Shown here: positions 40,149 to 48,460 of the stretch, piece after piece
How the letters are laid out: each line of letters starts with the position of its first letter
Position numbering within the stretch: position 1 is the stretch's first letter
Translations under genes and position numbers: made by a program
From: JAWLHU01 sp049325315
GTDB taxonomy: Bacteria; Bacillota; Sulfobacillia; Symbiobacteriales; Symbiobacteriaceae
Assembly (NCBI GenBank): GCA_049325315.1
Contig: JBMONB010000098.1
Coordinates: 1-64,000, forward strand
Length of the DNA stretch: 64,000 nt
Reading direction: 5' to 3'
Notes under the pieces: generated by a model
Seen by the model: only the letters and a program-made list of their open reading frames with translations
What the model was told of the DNA's origin: nothing
Database searches by the model: none

Positions 40149-40177
40149 ATGTGACTGCCCGGTCATATCGAAGCCAA
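40149..40177 (-). promoter_or_regulatory. Candidate promoter and TetR operator of the ABC-2 operon
   Basis: On the minus strand TTGGCT, 17-base spacer, TCACAT; the palindrome TGAC-CGGGCA-GTCA (40152-40165) covers the spacer and -10. The -10 is poor, but the operator matches two copies upstream of the TetR gene. Confidence 0.5.
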
Positions 40178-40199
40178 AAAAGAGGTGGCGGTACGCCAC
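40176..40199 (-). terminator. Terminator of the TetR gene
   Basis: GTGGCG-TAC-CGCCAC followed by CTCTTTTTT on the minus strand, three bases after the TetR stop. Confidence 0.85.
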
Positions 40200-40202
40200 A
40201 AC

Positions 40203-40862
40203 TCAGTTTTTCGAACCCATCCCCTTTTCGAGGATGTAAAAGAAGCTGTTGAAGATGGGGGTGAGCTGCTCCAGGTCCCACGACTTCCGCGTTCCCTTCT
40301 CTGCCAACTCCACCGGGTTGATGGCGAGCCGCTGAAAGATGTAAGTGGAGAGTTCGGCGGTCGCCACCGAGAAGATGAAGGCGGCCAGGTCTACATCGAT
40401 CGCGGGGTCCAACTCGCCCCGGTCCACCGCCTCCTGGATCTGCCGCTTCAGGTAGTCGTGGGACTGCTGCTTGAGGCGGGCGTAGGTCTCGTCTCGGTGC
40501 GGCAGCTCGCCGTAGAGCGCCCGGTAGGCCATGCGGCTCAACTGTGGGTGCTCTGCTTCAAACTGGAGCCCTGCGGAGACCGCCCACCGGTAGAAGTCAA
40601 AGAAGGAGGTCTGGCCCTCCGGCGGACGGAGCCCCGCAAGCATCTTCAGCTTCTCCTCGCCGGCTAGCTGAAGCAGGTACATATGCAGGTCCTTCTTATC
40701 GGCAAAGTACTGGTAGAAGGAGCCCTTGGCAATACCGGCCCGCTCGACGATGCGGGAGATGGAGACGCTCCGGTAGTCGTGCGCGGCAAACTCCTCGACG
40801 GCGATCTCGACAATCGCACGCCGCTTCTCTTCCGGCAGGTTGAAGAAGGTCTGGGTCGGCAT
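40203..40862 (-). CDS. TetR/AcrR-family transcriptional regulator
   Basis: 219 residues. The N-terminal helix-turn-helix is unmistakable (EFAAHDYRSVSISRIVERAGIAKGSFYQYF, core SISRIVERAGIAKGSFYQYF); the C-terminal domain is the variable ligand-binding part. Two TGAC-N6-GTCA palindromes overlap its promoter, and one lies before the ABC-2 operon downstream, so it most likely represses both itself and the exporter until a ligand, perhaps an exported drug, binds. Confidence 0.92.
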   Translation of the reverse strand: MPTQTFFNLPEEKRRAIVEIAVEEFAAHDYRSVSISRIVERAGIAKGSFYQYFADKKDLHMYLLQLAGEEKLKMLAGLRPPEGQTSFFDFYRWAVSAGLQFEAEHPQLSRMAYRALYGELPHRDETYARLKQQSHDYLKRQIQEAVDRGELDPAIDVDLAAFIFSVATAELSTYIFQRLAINPVELAEKGTRKSWDLEQLTPIFNSFFYILEKGMGSKN

Positions 40863-40894
40863 GAGCGGGCTCCCTTCTGTGAGGACGGATCATG

Positions 40895-40955
40895 TGACTA
40901 TGCCGTCATATGACTGCTCAGTCACATTGTTATCACATTGCCGGCCAGGGGTCAA
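40895..40955 (-). promoter_or_regulatory. TetR promoter with two tandem operators
   Basis: On the minus strand TTGACC (40950-40955), 17-base spacer, TAACAA (40927-40932). Two palindromes, TGAC-N6-GTCA, follow at 40911-40924 and 40895-40908, their centres 16 bases apart, covering the transcription start. Confidence 0.65.
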
Positions 40956-41143
40956 CCCCTTCCCAACCGATTTCGCGAAAAGTCCTCGAACTTTCGGCAG
41001 ACAGTCAAGTTTTGGGGCCCACCGCCGTATGCTGGAGGGAGGAAGGGTCCAGCCTGGCCCGTTCTCCCGGCAATGCACCATTGCCGGCCCGGATTCATAT
41101 GGTAGCAACGTCTATGCAGGCCTCTAGCCAGGGGGGAGCGCCC

Positions 41144-41311
41144 GTGCGGATGGGCTTGGGTGGTCGAAAAATGCCACCGCACCGAGCGGCCGGCTTCGTG
41201 CTGATCGCCGTCGGGGCGATCATCATGCTCATGTCGATGCCCCTCTTCGTCTATGCGTCTGTGATCGGGGGCCTGATTGCGTACGTCGGCTACACGCTAA
41301 TCGGCCGGTGA
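41144..41311 (+). CDS. 55-residue membrane protein upstream of spoVM
   Basis: GTG start with GGGGGGAG five bases upstream. The product has a basic N-terminus and two close hydrophobic stretches (AAGFVLIAVGAIIMLMS and FVYASVIGGLIAYVGY), so one hairpin of two short spans is likely. An ATG-containing longer version is possible but has no ribosome binding site. It lies 31 bases before spoVM, suggesting co-transcription. Family not recognised. Confidence 0.55.
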   Translation: MRMGLGGRKMPPHRAAGFVLIAVGAIIMLMSMPLFVYASVIGGLIAYVGYTLIGR

Positions 41312-41342
41312 AGAGTCACTGGTCAGGAAGGGGGGCACCTGT

Positions 41343-41447
41343 GTGCGCATCACCGTCATCAAGCTGCCGAAGCCGCTAGGGCGTATGGTCATGGCGATCT
41401 TGGCCATCTTCTCCGGGAAGAAGGGGGAGGGCAGGGACGTCGCATAA
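41343..41447 (+). CDS. spoVM: Stage V sporulation protein SpoVM
   Basis: 34 residues from a GTG, with GGAAGGGGGGC about six bases upstream. The N-terminus ITVIKLPKPLGRMV matches the SpoVM pattern (YTIKLPKFLGGIV in Bacillus, including the proline that shapes the amphipathic helix), followed by a helical stretch and a basic tail eight residues longer than the Bacillus peptide. SpoVM sits on the convex surface of the forespore and anchors SpoIVA for coat and cortex assembly. The location upstream of rpmB and downstream of rpe is exactly that of Bacillus. Confidence 0.88.
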   Translation: MRITVIKLPKPLGRMVMAILAIFSGKKGEGRDVA

Positions 41448-41502
41448 GGTGCAGCCGGGCGTCCCCAGGTCGATGACGCTTACGGATACATCAGCGGAGC
41501 AG

Positions 41503-41529
41503 GCCCCGGCGGCAAATTGCCGCCGGGGC
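41503..41529 (+). terminator. Terminator after spoVM
   Basis: Perfect 11-bp stem GCCCCGGCGGC / GCCGCCGGGGC with loop AAATT, followed by TGTGCTTT. It overlaps the start of the next promoter. Confidence 0.8.
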
Positions 41530-41546
41530 TGTGCTTTGGCTATAAT
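41517..41546 (+). promoter_or_regulatory. Promoter of hslO
   Basis: TTGCCG, 18-base spacer, TATAAT; the -35 lies in the 3' arm of the spoVM terminator. Confidence 0.6.
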
Positions 41547-41599
41547 AGAAGGTACCGCATGGTGCGGGAGTGGACAATCTTCTGGAGGGTTATCGCATT

Positions 41600-42487
41600 A
41601 TGGCTGACTACCTTGTGCGTGCGATCGCTGCGGGCGGCAATGTCCGTCTCTTCGCCGCCATTACCACCGACCTGGTCGATGAAGCCCGCCGCCGTCATGA
41701 CACCTGGCCGACGGCCACCGCTGCCCTGGGCCGGGCGATGACGGGCGCCGCCCTGCTGGCCGCCACGCTGAAGGAGGAGAACGAGTCGCTGACGCTCCGC
41801 ATCGCCGGCGACGGCCCGCTGGGCGGGATCATCTGCGACGCCGACGAGCAGGGGCAGGTGCGGGGCTATGTCAATCAGTCACACGTGGACCTGGACCTCA
41901 ACCCGGAGGGCAAGCTCGATGTGGCCGGGGCGGTGGGGGCGGGCTACGTGCACGTCACCCGGCAGCTGGCGCTGGAGGGGATCTACACCGGTACCGCCGA
42001 GATCGTCTCCGGCGAGATCGCCGAAGACCTGGCCTACTACTTGACCAAGTCGGAGCAGACCCCGTCGGCCGTCGCTCTCGGCGTGCGGGTGGGCAAGGAT
42101 GGCGCCGTGGTGGCCGCAGGCGGCTACCTGGTGCAGCTTCTTCCTGCCACCAGCGAGTCCGACCGGGAGCAGCTGGAGGTGAACATCCATGCCCTGGGCG
42201 CCGTCAGCGCGGCGATCGAGCAGGGGCTGAGCCCCGAGGAGATCCTCGCCTCGCTGCTGGCGGGCATCGACTACCAGATCCTCGCCAGGCGCGACCTGCA
42301 CTTCGCCTGCAAGTGCAGCCGGGAGCGGGCGTTGGGCGCCCTGGCGCTGGTGGAGTCCGACGAGCTGGAGGTCATGCTGAAGGAGGACAAGGGGGCGGAG
42401 CTGACCTGCCATTTCTGCAACGAGGTCTACCGCTTTACCGAAGAGGAGCTGCGTTCGGTGAAGACCGAGCCCGGACCGGCGCACTAG
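41600..42487 (+). CDS. hslO: Redox-regulated chaperone Hsp33
   Basis: 295 residues. The fold-determining N-terminal domain is followed by the C-terminal redox switch with its four cysteines, two in ACKCSRE and two in CHFCNE. On oxidation these release zinc and expose the chaperone surface. The ATG at 41600 has CTGGAGGG about ten bases upstream; the ATG ten codons earlier overlaps that site. It stands between spoVM and rpmB, an insertion relative to Bacillus. Confidence 0.95.
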   Translation: MADYLVRAIAAGGNVRLFAAITTDLVDEARRRHDTWPTATAALGRAMTGAALLAATLKEENESLTLRIAGDGPLGGIICDADEQGQVRGYVNQSHVDLDLNPEGKLDVAGAVGAGYVHVTRQLALEGIYTGTAEIVSGEIAEDLAYYLTKSEQTPSAVALGVRVGKDGAVVAAGGYLVQLLPATSESDREQLEVNIHALGAVSAAIEQGLSPEEILASLLAGIDYQILARRDLHFACKCSRERALGALALVESDELEVMLKEDKGAELTCHFCNEVYRFTEEELRSVKTEPGPAH

Positions 42488-42512
42488 CCGGCTCCGGGCC
42501 CGGGTAAGCCAA

Positions 42513-42543
42513 AAACCCGGCCGCCTGCTCAGCGACCGGGTTT
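42513..42543. terminator. Bidirectional terminator between hslO and rpmB
   Basis: AAACCCGG...CCGGGTTT with T-runs on both sides; serves the two convergent genes. Confidence 0.8.
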
Positions 42544-42587
42544 GTCAGCGAGACTGTAAGTTCTCAGATGAGGGAACACAGCAGGCC

Positions 42588-42779
42588 TTAGACAGCCCGC
42601 TGGACCTTCCCGCTGCGGAGGCAGCGGGTGCAGACGGTGAGCCGAACGACGCGGCCGTTCACCATCGCCCGGACGGTCTGTACGTTGGGCGACCAGGACC
42701 GCTTGGTCTTGTTCTCCGCGTGGCTGACGTTGTTGCCACGGGCGACGCCCTTGGAGCACACCTCGCACAGTCGAGCCAA
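42588..42779 (-). CDS. rpmB: 50S ribosomal protein L28
   Basis: 63 residues. The start is a TTG with GAGGAGGTG seven bases upstream; upstream ATGs in frame lie within or before that site. The family pattern LCEVCSKG...NNVSHAENKTKRSW...VCTRCLRSGKV is complete, with two CxxC pairs (zinc-binding type). The gene runs opposite to its neighbours, as rpmB does in Bacillus. Confidence 0.95.
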   Translation of the reverse strand: MARLCEVCSKGVARGNNVSHAENKTKRSWSPNVQTVRAMVNGRVVRLTVCTRCLRSGKVQRAV

Positions 42780-42841
42780 GGTCTGACACCTCCTCATGGA
42801 CCGACAAGAAAAGCGATCCATCTCTCTTAAGCACAATCCAC

Positions 42842-42870
42842 ATCATAACATACAGGTACTGACGTGGCAA
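42842..42870 (-). promoter_or_regulatory. Promoter of rpmB
   Basis: On the minus strand TTGCCA, 17-base spacer, TATGAT; 63 bases upstream of the TTG start. Confidence 0.7.
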
Positions 42871-42949
42871 GCGGGTGTTCGAAACCTCCGCGAGCAGGAA
42901 TTCGCGGGTCTCAGGAAGAACTTAACGCCGCTGGAAGGGGGACAACTCT

Positions 42950-43309
42950 GTGGGAAAAGAGGTTGTCACCGAAGTCGGGCGGATTCACGTCTCGGAAGAC
43001 GTTATCGCCACCATGGCGGGGGTTGCCACCACGGAGTGCTACGGCATTGTGGGCATGGCTTCCTCCCGGCTTCAGGACGGCATCTCAGAACTGCTGGGCC
43101 GTGAGAACCTGGCCAAAGGGGTCCAGGTTCATGTGGAGGGCGACTGGGTGGAGATTGATCTCTTCATCGTGGTCGGGTATGGCACCCGCATTTCCGAGAT
43201 TGGGCGAAACGTTACGGACAAGGTCCGCTATGTAGTCGAATCGTATACCGGCCTCAAGGTGCGGGGTGTGCATATCCACGTGCAGGGAGTCAAGGTCGGG
43301 CACGCTTAG
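42950..43309 (+). CDS. Asp23/Gls24-family envelope stress protein
   Basis: 119 residues from a GTG preceded by GGAAGGGGGAC. The family core is visible (GRIHVSEDVIATMAGVATTECYGIVGM, core TECYGIVGM, and the later VKVHVEG-like VQVHVEGDWVEIDLFIVV). It corresponds to YloU, next to the DAK2 gene, as in Bacillus. The C-terminal half ends in VRGVHIHVQGVKVG, as expected. Confidence 0.92.
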   Translation: MGKEVVTEVGRIHVSEDVIATMAGVATTECYGIVGMASSRLQDGISELLGRENLAKGVQVHVEGDWVEIDLFIVVGYGTRISEIGRNVTDKVRYVVESYTGLKVRGVHIHVQGVKVGHA

Positions 43310-43383
43310 TTTCAGGCGCCCCCGGGTCCGAAATACGCGCGCCCCGTGGCCGGTGGCCATGCGGGATGAGGAGGCACCTTTCG

Positions 43384-45099
43384 TTGAGCATCCAGTCCAT
43401 CGATGGTAAGACCCTCAAGCAGATGATCCTTCACGCCGCCTCGCAGCTAGAGGCGAATAAGGATACAGTCAACGCCTTGAACGTCTTTCCCGTGCCCGAT
43501 GGCGATACGGGGACCAATATGTCCATGACGCTTTCCTCGGCCACCCGCGAGGTGGAGCGGTCGGGCGACCGGACGGTGGGAGAGGTGGCAGCGGCGGTGG
43601 CTCAGGGCTCGCTCATGGGCGCCCGGGGCAACTCCGGCGTGATCCTTTCGCAGCTCTTCCGCGGCTTTGCCAAGCACCTCGACGGCAAGGTGACGATCGA
43701 CGGCCGGGACCTGGCCCGCGCCTTCCAGGAAGGCGTCGACACTGCCTACAAGGCGGTGATGAAGCCGGTGGAGGGCACGATTCTCACCGTTGCCCGGGAG
43801 TCGGCGGCTGCTGCAGTGCAGGCGACTCGCCGGGAGGATGACCCGGTGCGGATCATGAAGATCGTGGTGGAGGCCGCCGAGGCGTCGCTGGCCCGGACCC
43901 CCGAACTGCTGCCGGTGCTGAAGAAGGCCGGCGTGGTCGACTCGGGCGGCAAGGGTCTTACCGTAATCCTGCATGGCTATTACGAGGCGCTGTCGGGCGA
44001 GGCCGTGGTGGTGAGCCCGGTTACCACACGGGAGGCGGTCCCCGCCGCCAAGCACGACGTCTCCCCCGCCGCCAAGATCGACTTTAAGGTCGATGCGGAG
44101 ATCTCCGATATCAAGTACCCCTATGACTGCGAGTTCTTTATTCGCCGGTACAAGGACGGCGAGCCGATCCCGATGGAGTTCGTCGCCCGGGAGCTGGAGC
44201 AATACGGCGACTCGGTCTACGTGGTGGGCAGCGAGGACTTCTCCAAGGTCCACGTGCACGCCTCCAACCCGGGCCCGGTCCTCTCGCTCTGCATCCAGTA
44301 CGGCGACCTGGTCGACATCGTGATCCACAACATGCGGGAGCAGCATGAGGACCTGCTCCAGCATGCGCAGCGGACCGAGGGGGGCACGGCCGCCCCGACC
44401 CCCGCAGCGGCCGCTATGGAGCAGCCGGAGCCCGACCAGCCCACCGCTGTGGTGGCGGTGGCGGTGGGGGAGGGCATGGAGGCGATCTTCCGCTCCCTGG
44501 GCGTCTTTGCAGTGATTCAGGGCGGACAGACCATGAACCCCTCCACCCAGGACCTCCTGGACGCCATTGAGAGCTGCCCGTCGCAGCAGGTCTTCGTGCT
44601 GCCAAACAACAAGAACATTATCCTGGCCGCCGAGCAGGCGGCGGCGCTGACCGAGAAGCGGGTCTACGTGATCCCCACCCGGTCGGTCCCCCAGGGCATC
44701 GCCGCCATGGTCTCCTGGATGCCCGACGAGGAGGACGGCGACAAGCTCCAAAAGGCGATGAACCGGGGGATGGAAGCGGTCCAGACCGGCGAGATCACCT
44801 TCTCGGTGCGGGACACCGTCTACGGCGAGCTCGAGATCAAGGAGGGCGACATCCTCGGCCTGCTGAACGGCAAGATTCAGCTGACCGGCCAGTCGCCTGA
44901 GAAGGTGCTCACCGAGCTGTTGGCCGCCATGGTGGCGGAGCACGGGGGCGAGGTCATCTCCATCTACTATGGCGAGGGCGTCGAAGAGGCCCGGGCCGAG
45001 GCGGTGGCGGAGGAGCTGCGGGCGCAGTTCCCGGAGCACGAGATCGAGGTCCAGTACGGTGGGCAGCCGCTTTACTTCTACGTTTTCTCTTTGGAGTAG
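43384..45099 (+). CDS. DAK2-domain fatty acid kinase FakA-like protein
   Basis: 571 residues, homologous in pattern and position to B. subtilis YloV and staphylococcal FakA. The ATP-binding DAK2/DhaL domain occupies about residues 1-195 (NALNVFPVPDGDTGTNMSMT, core VFPVPDGDTGTNM, with Mg-binding Asp residues); a middle domain and a C-terminal DUF1949-like part follow. A TTG start at 43384 fits the AGGAGG nine bases upstream; the ATG at 43366 would put that site inside the gene. It phosphorylates fatty acids bound to DegV-family (FakB) partners. Confidence 0.9.
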   Translation: MSIQSIDGKTLKQMILHAASQLEANKDTVNALNVFPVPDGDTGTNMSMTLSSATREVERSGDRTVGEVAAAVAQGSLMGARGNSGVILSQLFRGFAKHLDGKVTIDGRDLARAFQEGVDTAYKAVMKPVEGTILTVARESAAAAVQATRREDDPVRIMKIVVEAAEASLARTPELLPVLKKAGVVDSGGKGLTVILHGYYEALSGEAVVVSPVTTREAVPAAKHDVSPAAKIDFKVDAEISDIKYPYDCEFFIRRYKDGEPIPMEFVARELEQYGDSVYVVGSEDFSKVHVHASNPGPVLSLCIQYGDLVDIVIHNMREQHEDLLQHAQRTEGGTAAPTPAAAAMEQPEPDQPTAVVAVAVGEGMEAIFRSLGVFAVIQGGQTMNPSTQDLLDAIESCPSQQVFVLPNNKNIILAAEQAAALTEKRVYVIPTRSVPQGIAAMVSWMPDEEDGDKLQKAMNRGMEAVQTGEITFSVRDTVYGELEIKEGDILGLLNGKIQLTGQSPEKVLTELLAAMVAEHGGEVISIYYGEGVEEARAEAVAEELRAQFPEHEIEVQYGGQPLYFYVFSLE

Positions 45100-45132
45100 T
45101 TGGGCGATCACGCGAAAGGTGGTCCTGGGAAT

Positions 45133-45164
45133 GGCTGTGCTGGCACTGCCCGTGCCGCACAGCC
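45133..45164 (+). terminator. Terminator after the DAK2 gene
   Basis: GGCTGTGC pairs with GCACAGCC and an inner GGCAC with GTGCC; TTCTTTTAT follows. Confidence 0.9.
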
Positions 45165-45248
45165 TTCTTTTATCGCGATCCACAACTGGCAAAACTTTGT
45201 GAACGGCTCAACTGTTCTTGACGTCCCATAACCAGGGGGGACGCCTTT

Positions 45249-48098
45249 ATGCCACTGCGTGCACTTTTCTTGATTGCACTGAACCGGATCGCCCTCGTCC
45301 TGGTTGCCGGCCTCATGATCGTCATGCTCGCCCACATTGAGGCGGGGACCTTCCTCGTGGAATACAAGGGGGTCCAGGTCGCCCACTGGTCAGCCGATAA
45401 CTGGTTTGGGAACGTGGTGCAGTACTTGAAGGGGGTGGCTCAGGGGGACCTGGGCACCATGACCGCCATGCGGGTGCCGGGCTACACGCTCAACCAGCCG
45501 GTTTCGTTGATTCTCAGCCGGTTCGGGGCCAACAGCCTGGTGCTGCTGGGAGCGGCGCTGCTGATCAGCCTGGCCCTGGGCACCCTGCTCGGGATTCTCT
45601 CCAGCCGCTTTGGCTTTCGCGGGGTGCGGCTGCCGGCGCTGGCCTCGTCGCTGGTGCTGATCTCGATGCCCGACATTCTGATCATCATGCTGCTCCGGCG
45701 GCTGCTGGTCTTTGTGCTCTCCTCCTACGGTGTCAAGCTCTTCTCGCTCACGGCGCTGGGTGGGGAGGTGACCGCCAGCCACTTTGTGGCCCCGCTGCTG
45801 GCGCTCTCAGCCCTGCCGCTGGGGGTGGTAGCCCGGGTCTCTGCGGTCGCCTTTGACGAGGTCTACGACCAGCTCTACATACGAACGGCGGTGGCCAAGG
45901 GGGCCCGGCCGCTGCGGGTGATCGTGAAGCATGCCATGAAGAACGCCTGGATCCGGGTGGCGGAGTCGTCGCCCCTGATCATGTCGAGCCTGGTGACGGG
46001 GCTGGTGATCGTGGAGTACGTGCTCTACTTCCCGGGCATCGGGCGGACGATGGGCCTGATTCTGGAGCACGGTGGCCGGTCGGCAGCGGCTGCCTCCATC
46101 GCCCTGGTGCTCCTGGTGGGGGCCACCCTGATCGACCTGCTCTTCAGCGCCGTGCGCCTTGCGCTGGATCCCCGGCTCGCCCAGCAGCACGGGGGCCGGC
46201 ACGCCTCGTTCGCCCCGGGGGTGTCGGGCTGGGGCTTGGCAGCCCCTCGTTTCGACTGGCAGGGGGCGCTGGTGGCCCTGGCCGAGTGGCCGGAGCGGGC
46301 TCGGCAGTGGCTCTGGCGGAACCGGCCCAGCCGGATTCTGCGGGTGATTGGGCAGAACCCGCTCCTCCTGATCGGGGTGATCGGGGTGGCGGTGCTGCTG
46401 GTCACCGCCCTTTTCGGGGCCCAGTTCGTGGAGCTGGCGAACCGCAAAGAGGTGATCAAGGTCGCCTACCGGAACGGTGATGTGATCTACCCGCCCTATC
46501 CGCCGGGGACCGATGGCTTCCCGCTGGGCTCGGACCTGGCGGGCCGGTCGATCTGGAGCCGGATTCTGATCGGCGCCCGGTATACGCTCTTCTTCACCCT
46601 GGCGGTCACCCCGGTTCGGCTGCTCTTAGCCCTGCCCTGGGGCCTGGCCGCCGGCCTGCGGGGCGGCCTCTGGGCCGGCGCCGGTCGCACGGCGGGGCTG
46701 GTGGTCTCCGCTCTGCCGGTGCTCCTGATCCCGGCCCTGCTCCTGAAGGTCCAGAAGCTGACCTCGCTGCGGCCCGAGTCGGCCGGCGGCTTCTGGCTGA
46801 TCACCGCCATTCTGGCCGTGGTGGGCATTCCCCGGCTGGCAGAGGCGGTGCGCCAGCACGTGGAGGCGGTGGCGGTCCAGCCCTTCGTGGAGGGGGCGAG
46901 GGCGGTGGGGGCCGGCGCCGGTCGGATTCTCTGGCGCCACATCTTGCCACACCTGACGCCCCAGCTCTGGGTCGCCGCAGCCGCCGACATGGCCTGGACG
47001 CTCCTGCTGCTGGCCCAGTTCGGCGTCTTCTCGATCTATCTGGGCGGCTCGGTCTTCGTGGCCACCGGCACCGAGATCATGGGCGCCACCTCGTCGGGGG
47101 TGCTGGTGCCCGTGATCCCCGACTGGTCCTCGATGCTCTCCAAGCCCTATGACGTGATCTACAAGGCCCCCTGGGCGCTCTGGGCGCCGGGTGTCGCCTT
47201 CCTCTTCGCCATCATCTCCTTCAACCTGGTGGCGGAGGGGCTGCGGCGCTGGACCCAGCGGATGACCGGTGCGATCCGGCGGGAGGAGTTCCCCGCCACC
47301 GCCCCGGCCCGGCGCCGGCTGGCGCTGGAGTGGGGCGCTGCCGCCGCCGTCACCCTGTTCCTGCTCTCGTACACCGGCCGGTACGCCTATGAGAACCAGG
47401 CGCTTCAGACCAGCGCCCAGGTTCAGCCCACCCTGGAGCGGGCCCGGCTCCGGATGAACGAGGTGCTCCAGATGGCGGTGGGCAAGGGGATCAGCCTTCA
47501 GCGTGACGACGCCCTGCGGCTGCTTCCCAAGGTGGTGGAGGAGTTCCTGCTCCACGCCTACAAGGCGGGCATGAGCCCGGCGCAGATGGAGGAGGCGAGC
47601 CAGCAACTCCTGCGGGTCCGCTACGTGGAGGGCTTCTTCGTGGCCGACGTGCCCGGGCTGGAGGGGCCGGCGTTGGCCACCACCCCGGTCTTTGTGGTCG
47701 ATGAGAACGCCGCCTCCGTCTCCACGGTAGATTCGATCATCCGCCTCGAGTCGGTCACCGCCCTGCCACAGCCCACTGAGGGCCGCTGGCTGATCCTGGC
47801 GGGGAAGACCGGCGACTCCGGGCACCCGGCCGTCTCGCTCTGGTCGGGCCCCTTCAGCAGTTTCCGGTACCCCTACACCTACTCGTGGCGGAGCGCCCCG
47901 TTCCCCCTGCGCATGCTGCCCGACCTGGCGCCGCCGGAGTATGGGCTGCGGGCGGTGGGCAGCGGCCCCCAGGCCCGCCTGGAGGCCCAGGGCGCCCTGA
48001 CCGACCTGGCGGTGGAGCCGTCGGGCAACCTGAAACTATGCGCCACCGATGGCGCCTGCACCACCCTCCGGTGGACCGGCGAGGGCTGGGAGCGATGA
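45249..48098 (+). CDS. Giant fused DppB-DppC-like ABC permease with C-terminal membrane-anchored domain (copy 1)
   Basis: 949 residues. The first half is a DppB-like permease, with an EAA-type loop YIRTAVAKGARPLRVIVKHA; the second half is a DppC-like permease (starts around residue 360) with loop VEGARAVGAGAGRILWRHIL. Then comes another hydrophobic anchor (LEWGAAAAVTLFLLSY) and about 240 residues that should lie outside. That tail has a Cys pair near the end (LCATDGACTTLRW) and a beta-rich core. Dipeptide-type permeases are normally two separate proteins; here they are one chain. No substrate-binding protein or ATPase lies beside it. A paralogue of the same length is at 50324. Confidence 0.85.
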   Translation: MPLRALFLIALNRIALVLVAGLMIVMLAHIEAGTFLVEYKGVQVAHWSADNWFGNVVQYLKGVAQGDLGTMTAMRVPGYTLNQPVSLILSRFGANSLVLLGAALLISLALGTLLGILSSRFGFRGVRLPALASSLVLISMPDILIIMLLRRLLVFVLSSYGVKLFSLTALGGEVTASHFVAPLLALSALPLGVVARVSAVAFDEVYDQLYIRTAVAKGARPLRVIVKHAMKNAWIRVAESSPLIMSSLVTGLVIVEYVLYFPGIGRTMGLILEHGGRSAAAASIALVLLVGATLIDLLFSAVRLALDPRLAQQHGGRHASFAPGVSGWGLAAPRFDWQGALVALAEWPERARQWLWRNRPSRILRVIGQNPLLLIGVIGVAVLLVTALFGAQFVELANRKEVIKVAYRNGDVIYPPYPPGTDGFPLGSDLAGRSIWSRILIGARYTLFFTLAVTPVRLLLALPWGLAAGLRGGLWAGAGRTAGLVVSALPVLLIPALLLKVQKLTSLRPESAGGFWLITAILAVVGIPRLAEAVRQHVEAVAVQPFVEGARAVGAGAGRILWRHILPHLTPQLWVAAAADMAWTLLLLAQFGVFSIYLGGSVFVATGTEIMGATSSGVLVPVIPDWSSMLSKPYDVIYKAPWALWAPGVAFLFAIISFNLVAEGLRRWTQRMTGAIRREEFPATAPARRRLALEWGAAAAVTLFLLSYTGRYAYENQALQTSAQVQPTLERARLRMNEVLQMAVGKGISLQRDDALRLLPKVVEEFLLHAYKAGMSPAQMEEASQQLLRVRYVEGFFVADVPGLEGPALATTPVFVVDENAASVSTVDSIIRLESVTALPQPTEGRWLILAGKTGDSGHPAVSLWSGPFSSFRYPYTYSWRSAPFPLRMLPDLAPPEYGLRAVGSGPQARLEAQGALTDLAVEPSGNLKLCATDGACTTLRWTGEGWER

Positions 48099-48115
48099 GA
48101 AGGGGAGGTGGCCGC

Positions 48116-48460
48116 ATGGGGCGGTCAATTCGTCTCGTCGCAGCGGTCCTTCTCATGCTGGGCGCCGTTGTCTACCTGTGGCCGGTGGAGGGGCGCATCT
48201 GGCGGGAGGGCCAGGTGAATCGCCTCGCCCTGGTGAACGCCGGAGGGCGCTATGAGACAGACGGACGCCCCGCCATCGCCGAAGCGTTGGTGGGCGCCCG
48301 TCTGGACCGGTTCCGGCGGCTGCTCAACCCGCTGACCGGGCGGCCGTGCCGCCCCCGGGACCTCTCGTTCCTGATCGAATCGGGCTGGGTGGATCTCCGG
48401 CTCCACTGCCCGGACGGCCTCTTTCTCGACTACCTGCCCTGGCCGGGAGTGGGGCGTTAG
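48116..48460 (+). CDS. Small membrane-anchored hypothetical protein
   Basis: 114 residues with an N-terminal hydrophobic segment (LVAAVLLMLGAVVYLWPV) that acts as anchor or signal, then an outer domain with two cysteines (GRPCRPRD and LRLHCPDG). GGGGAGGTGG precedes the ATG. It starts 17 bases after permease copy 1, so it is probably translated from the same message and may work with it. It overlaps the convergent VWA gene by four bases. Confidence 0.65.
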   Translation: MGRSIRLVAAVLLMLGAVVYLWPVEGRIWREGQVNRLALVNAGGRYETDGRPAIAEALVGARLDRFRRLLNPLTGRPCRPRDLSFLIESGWVDLRLHCPDGLFLDYLPWPGVGR

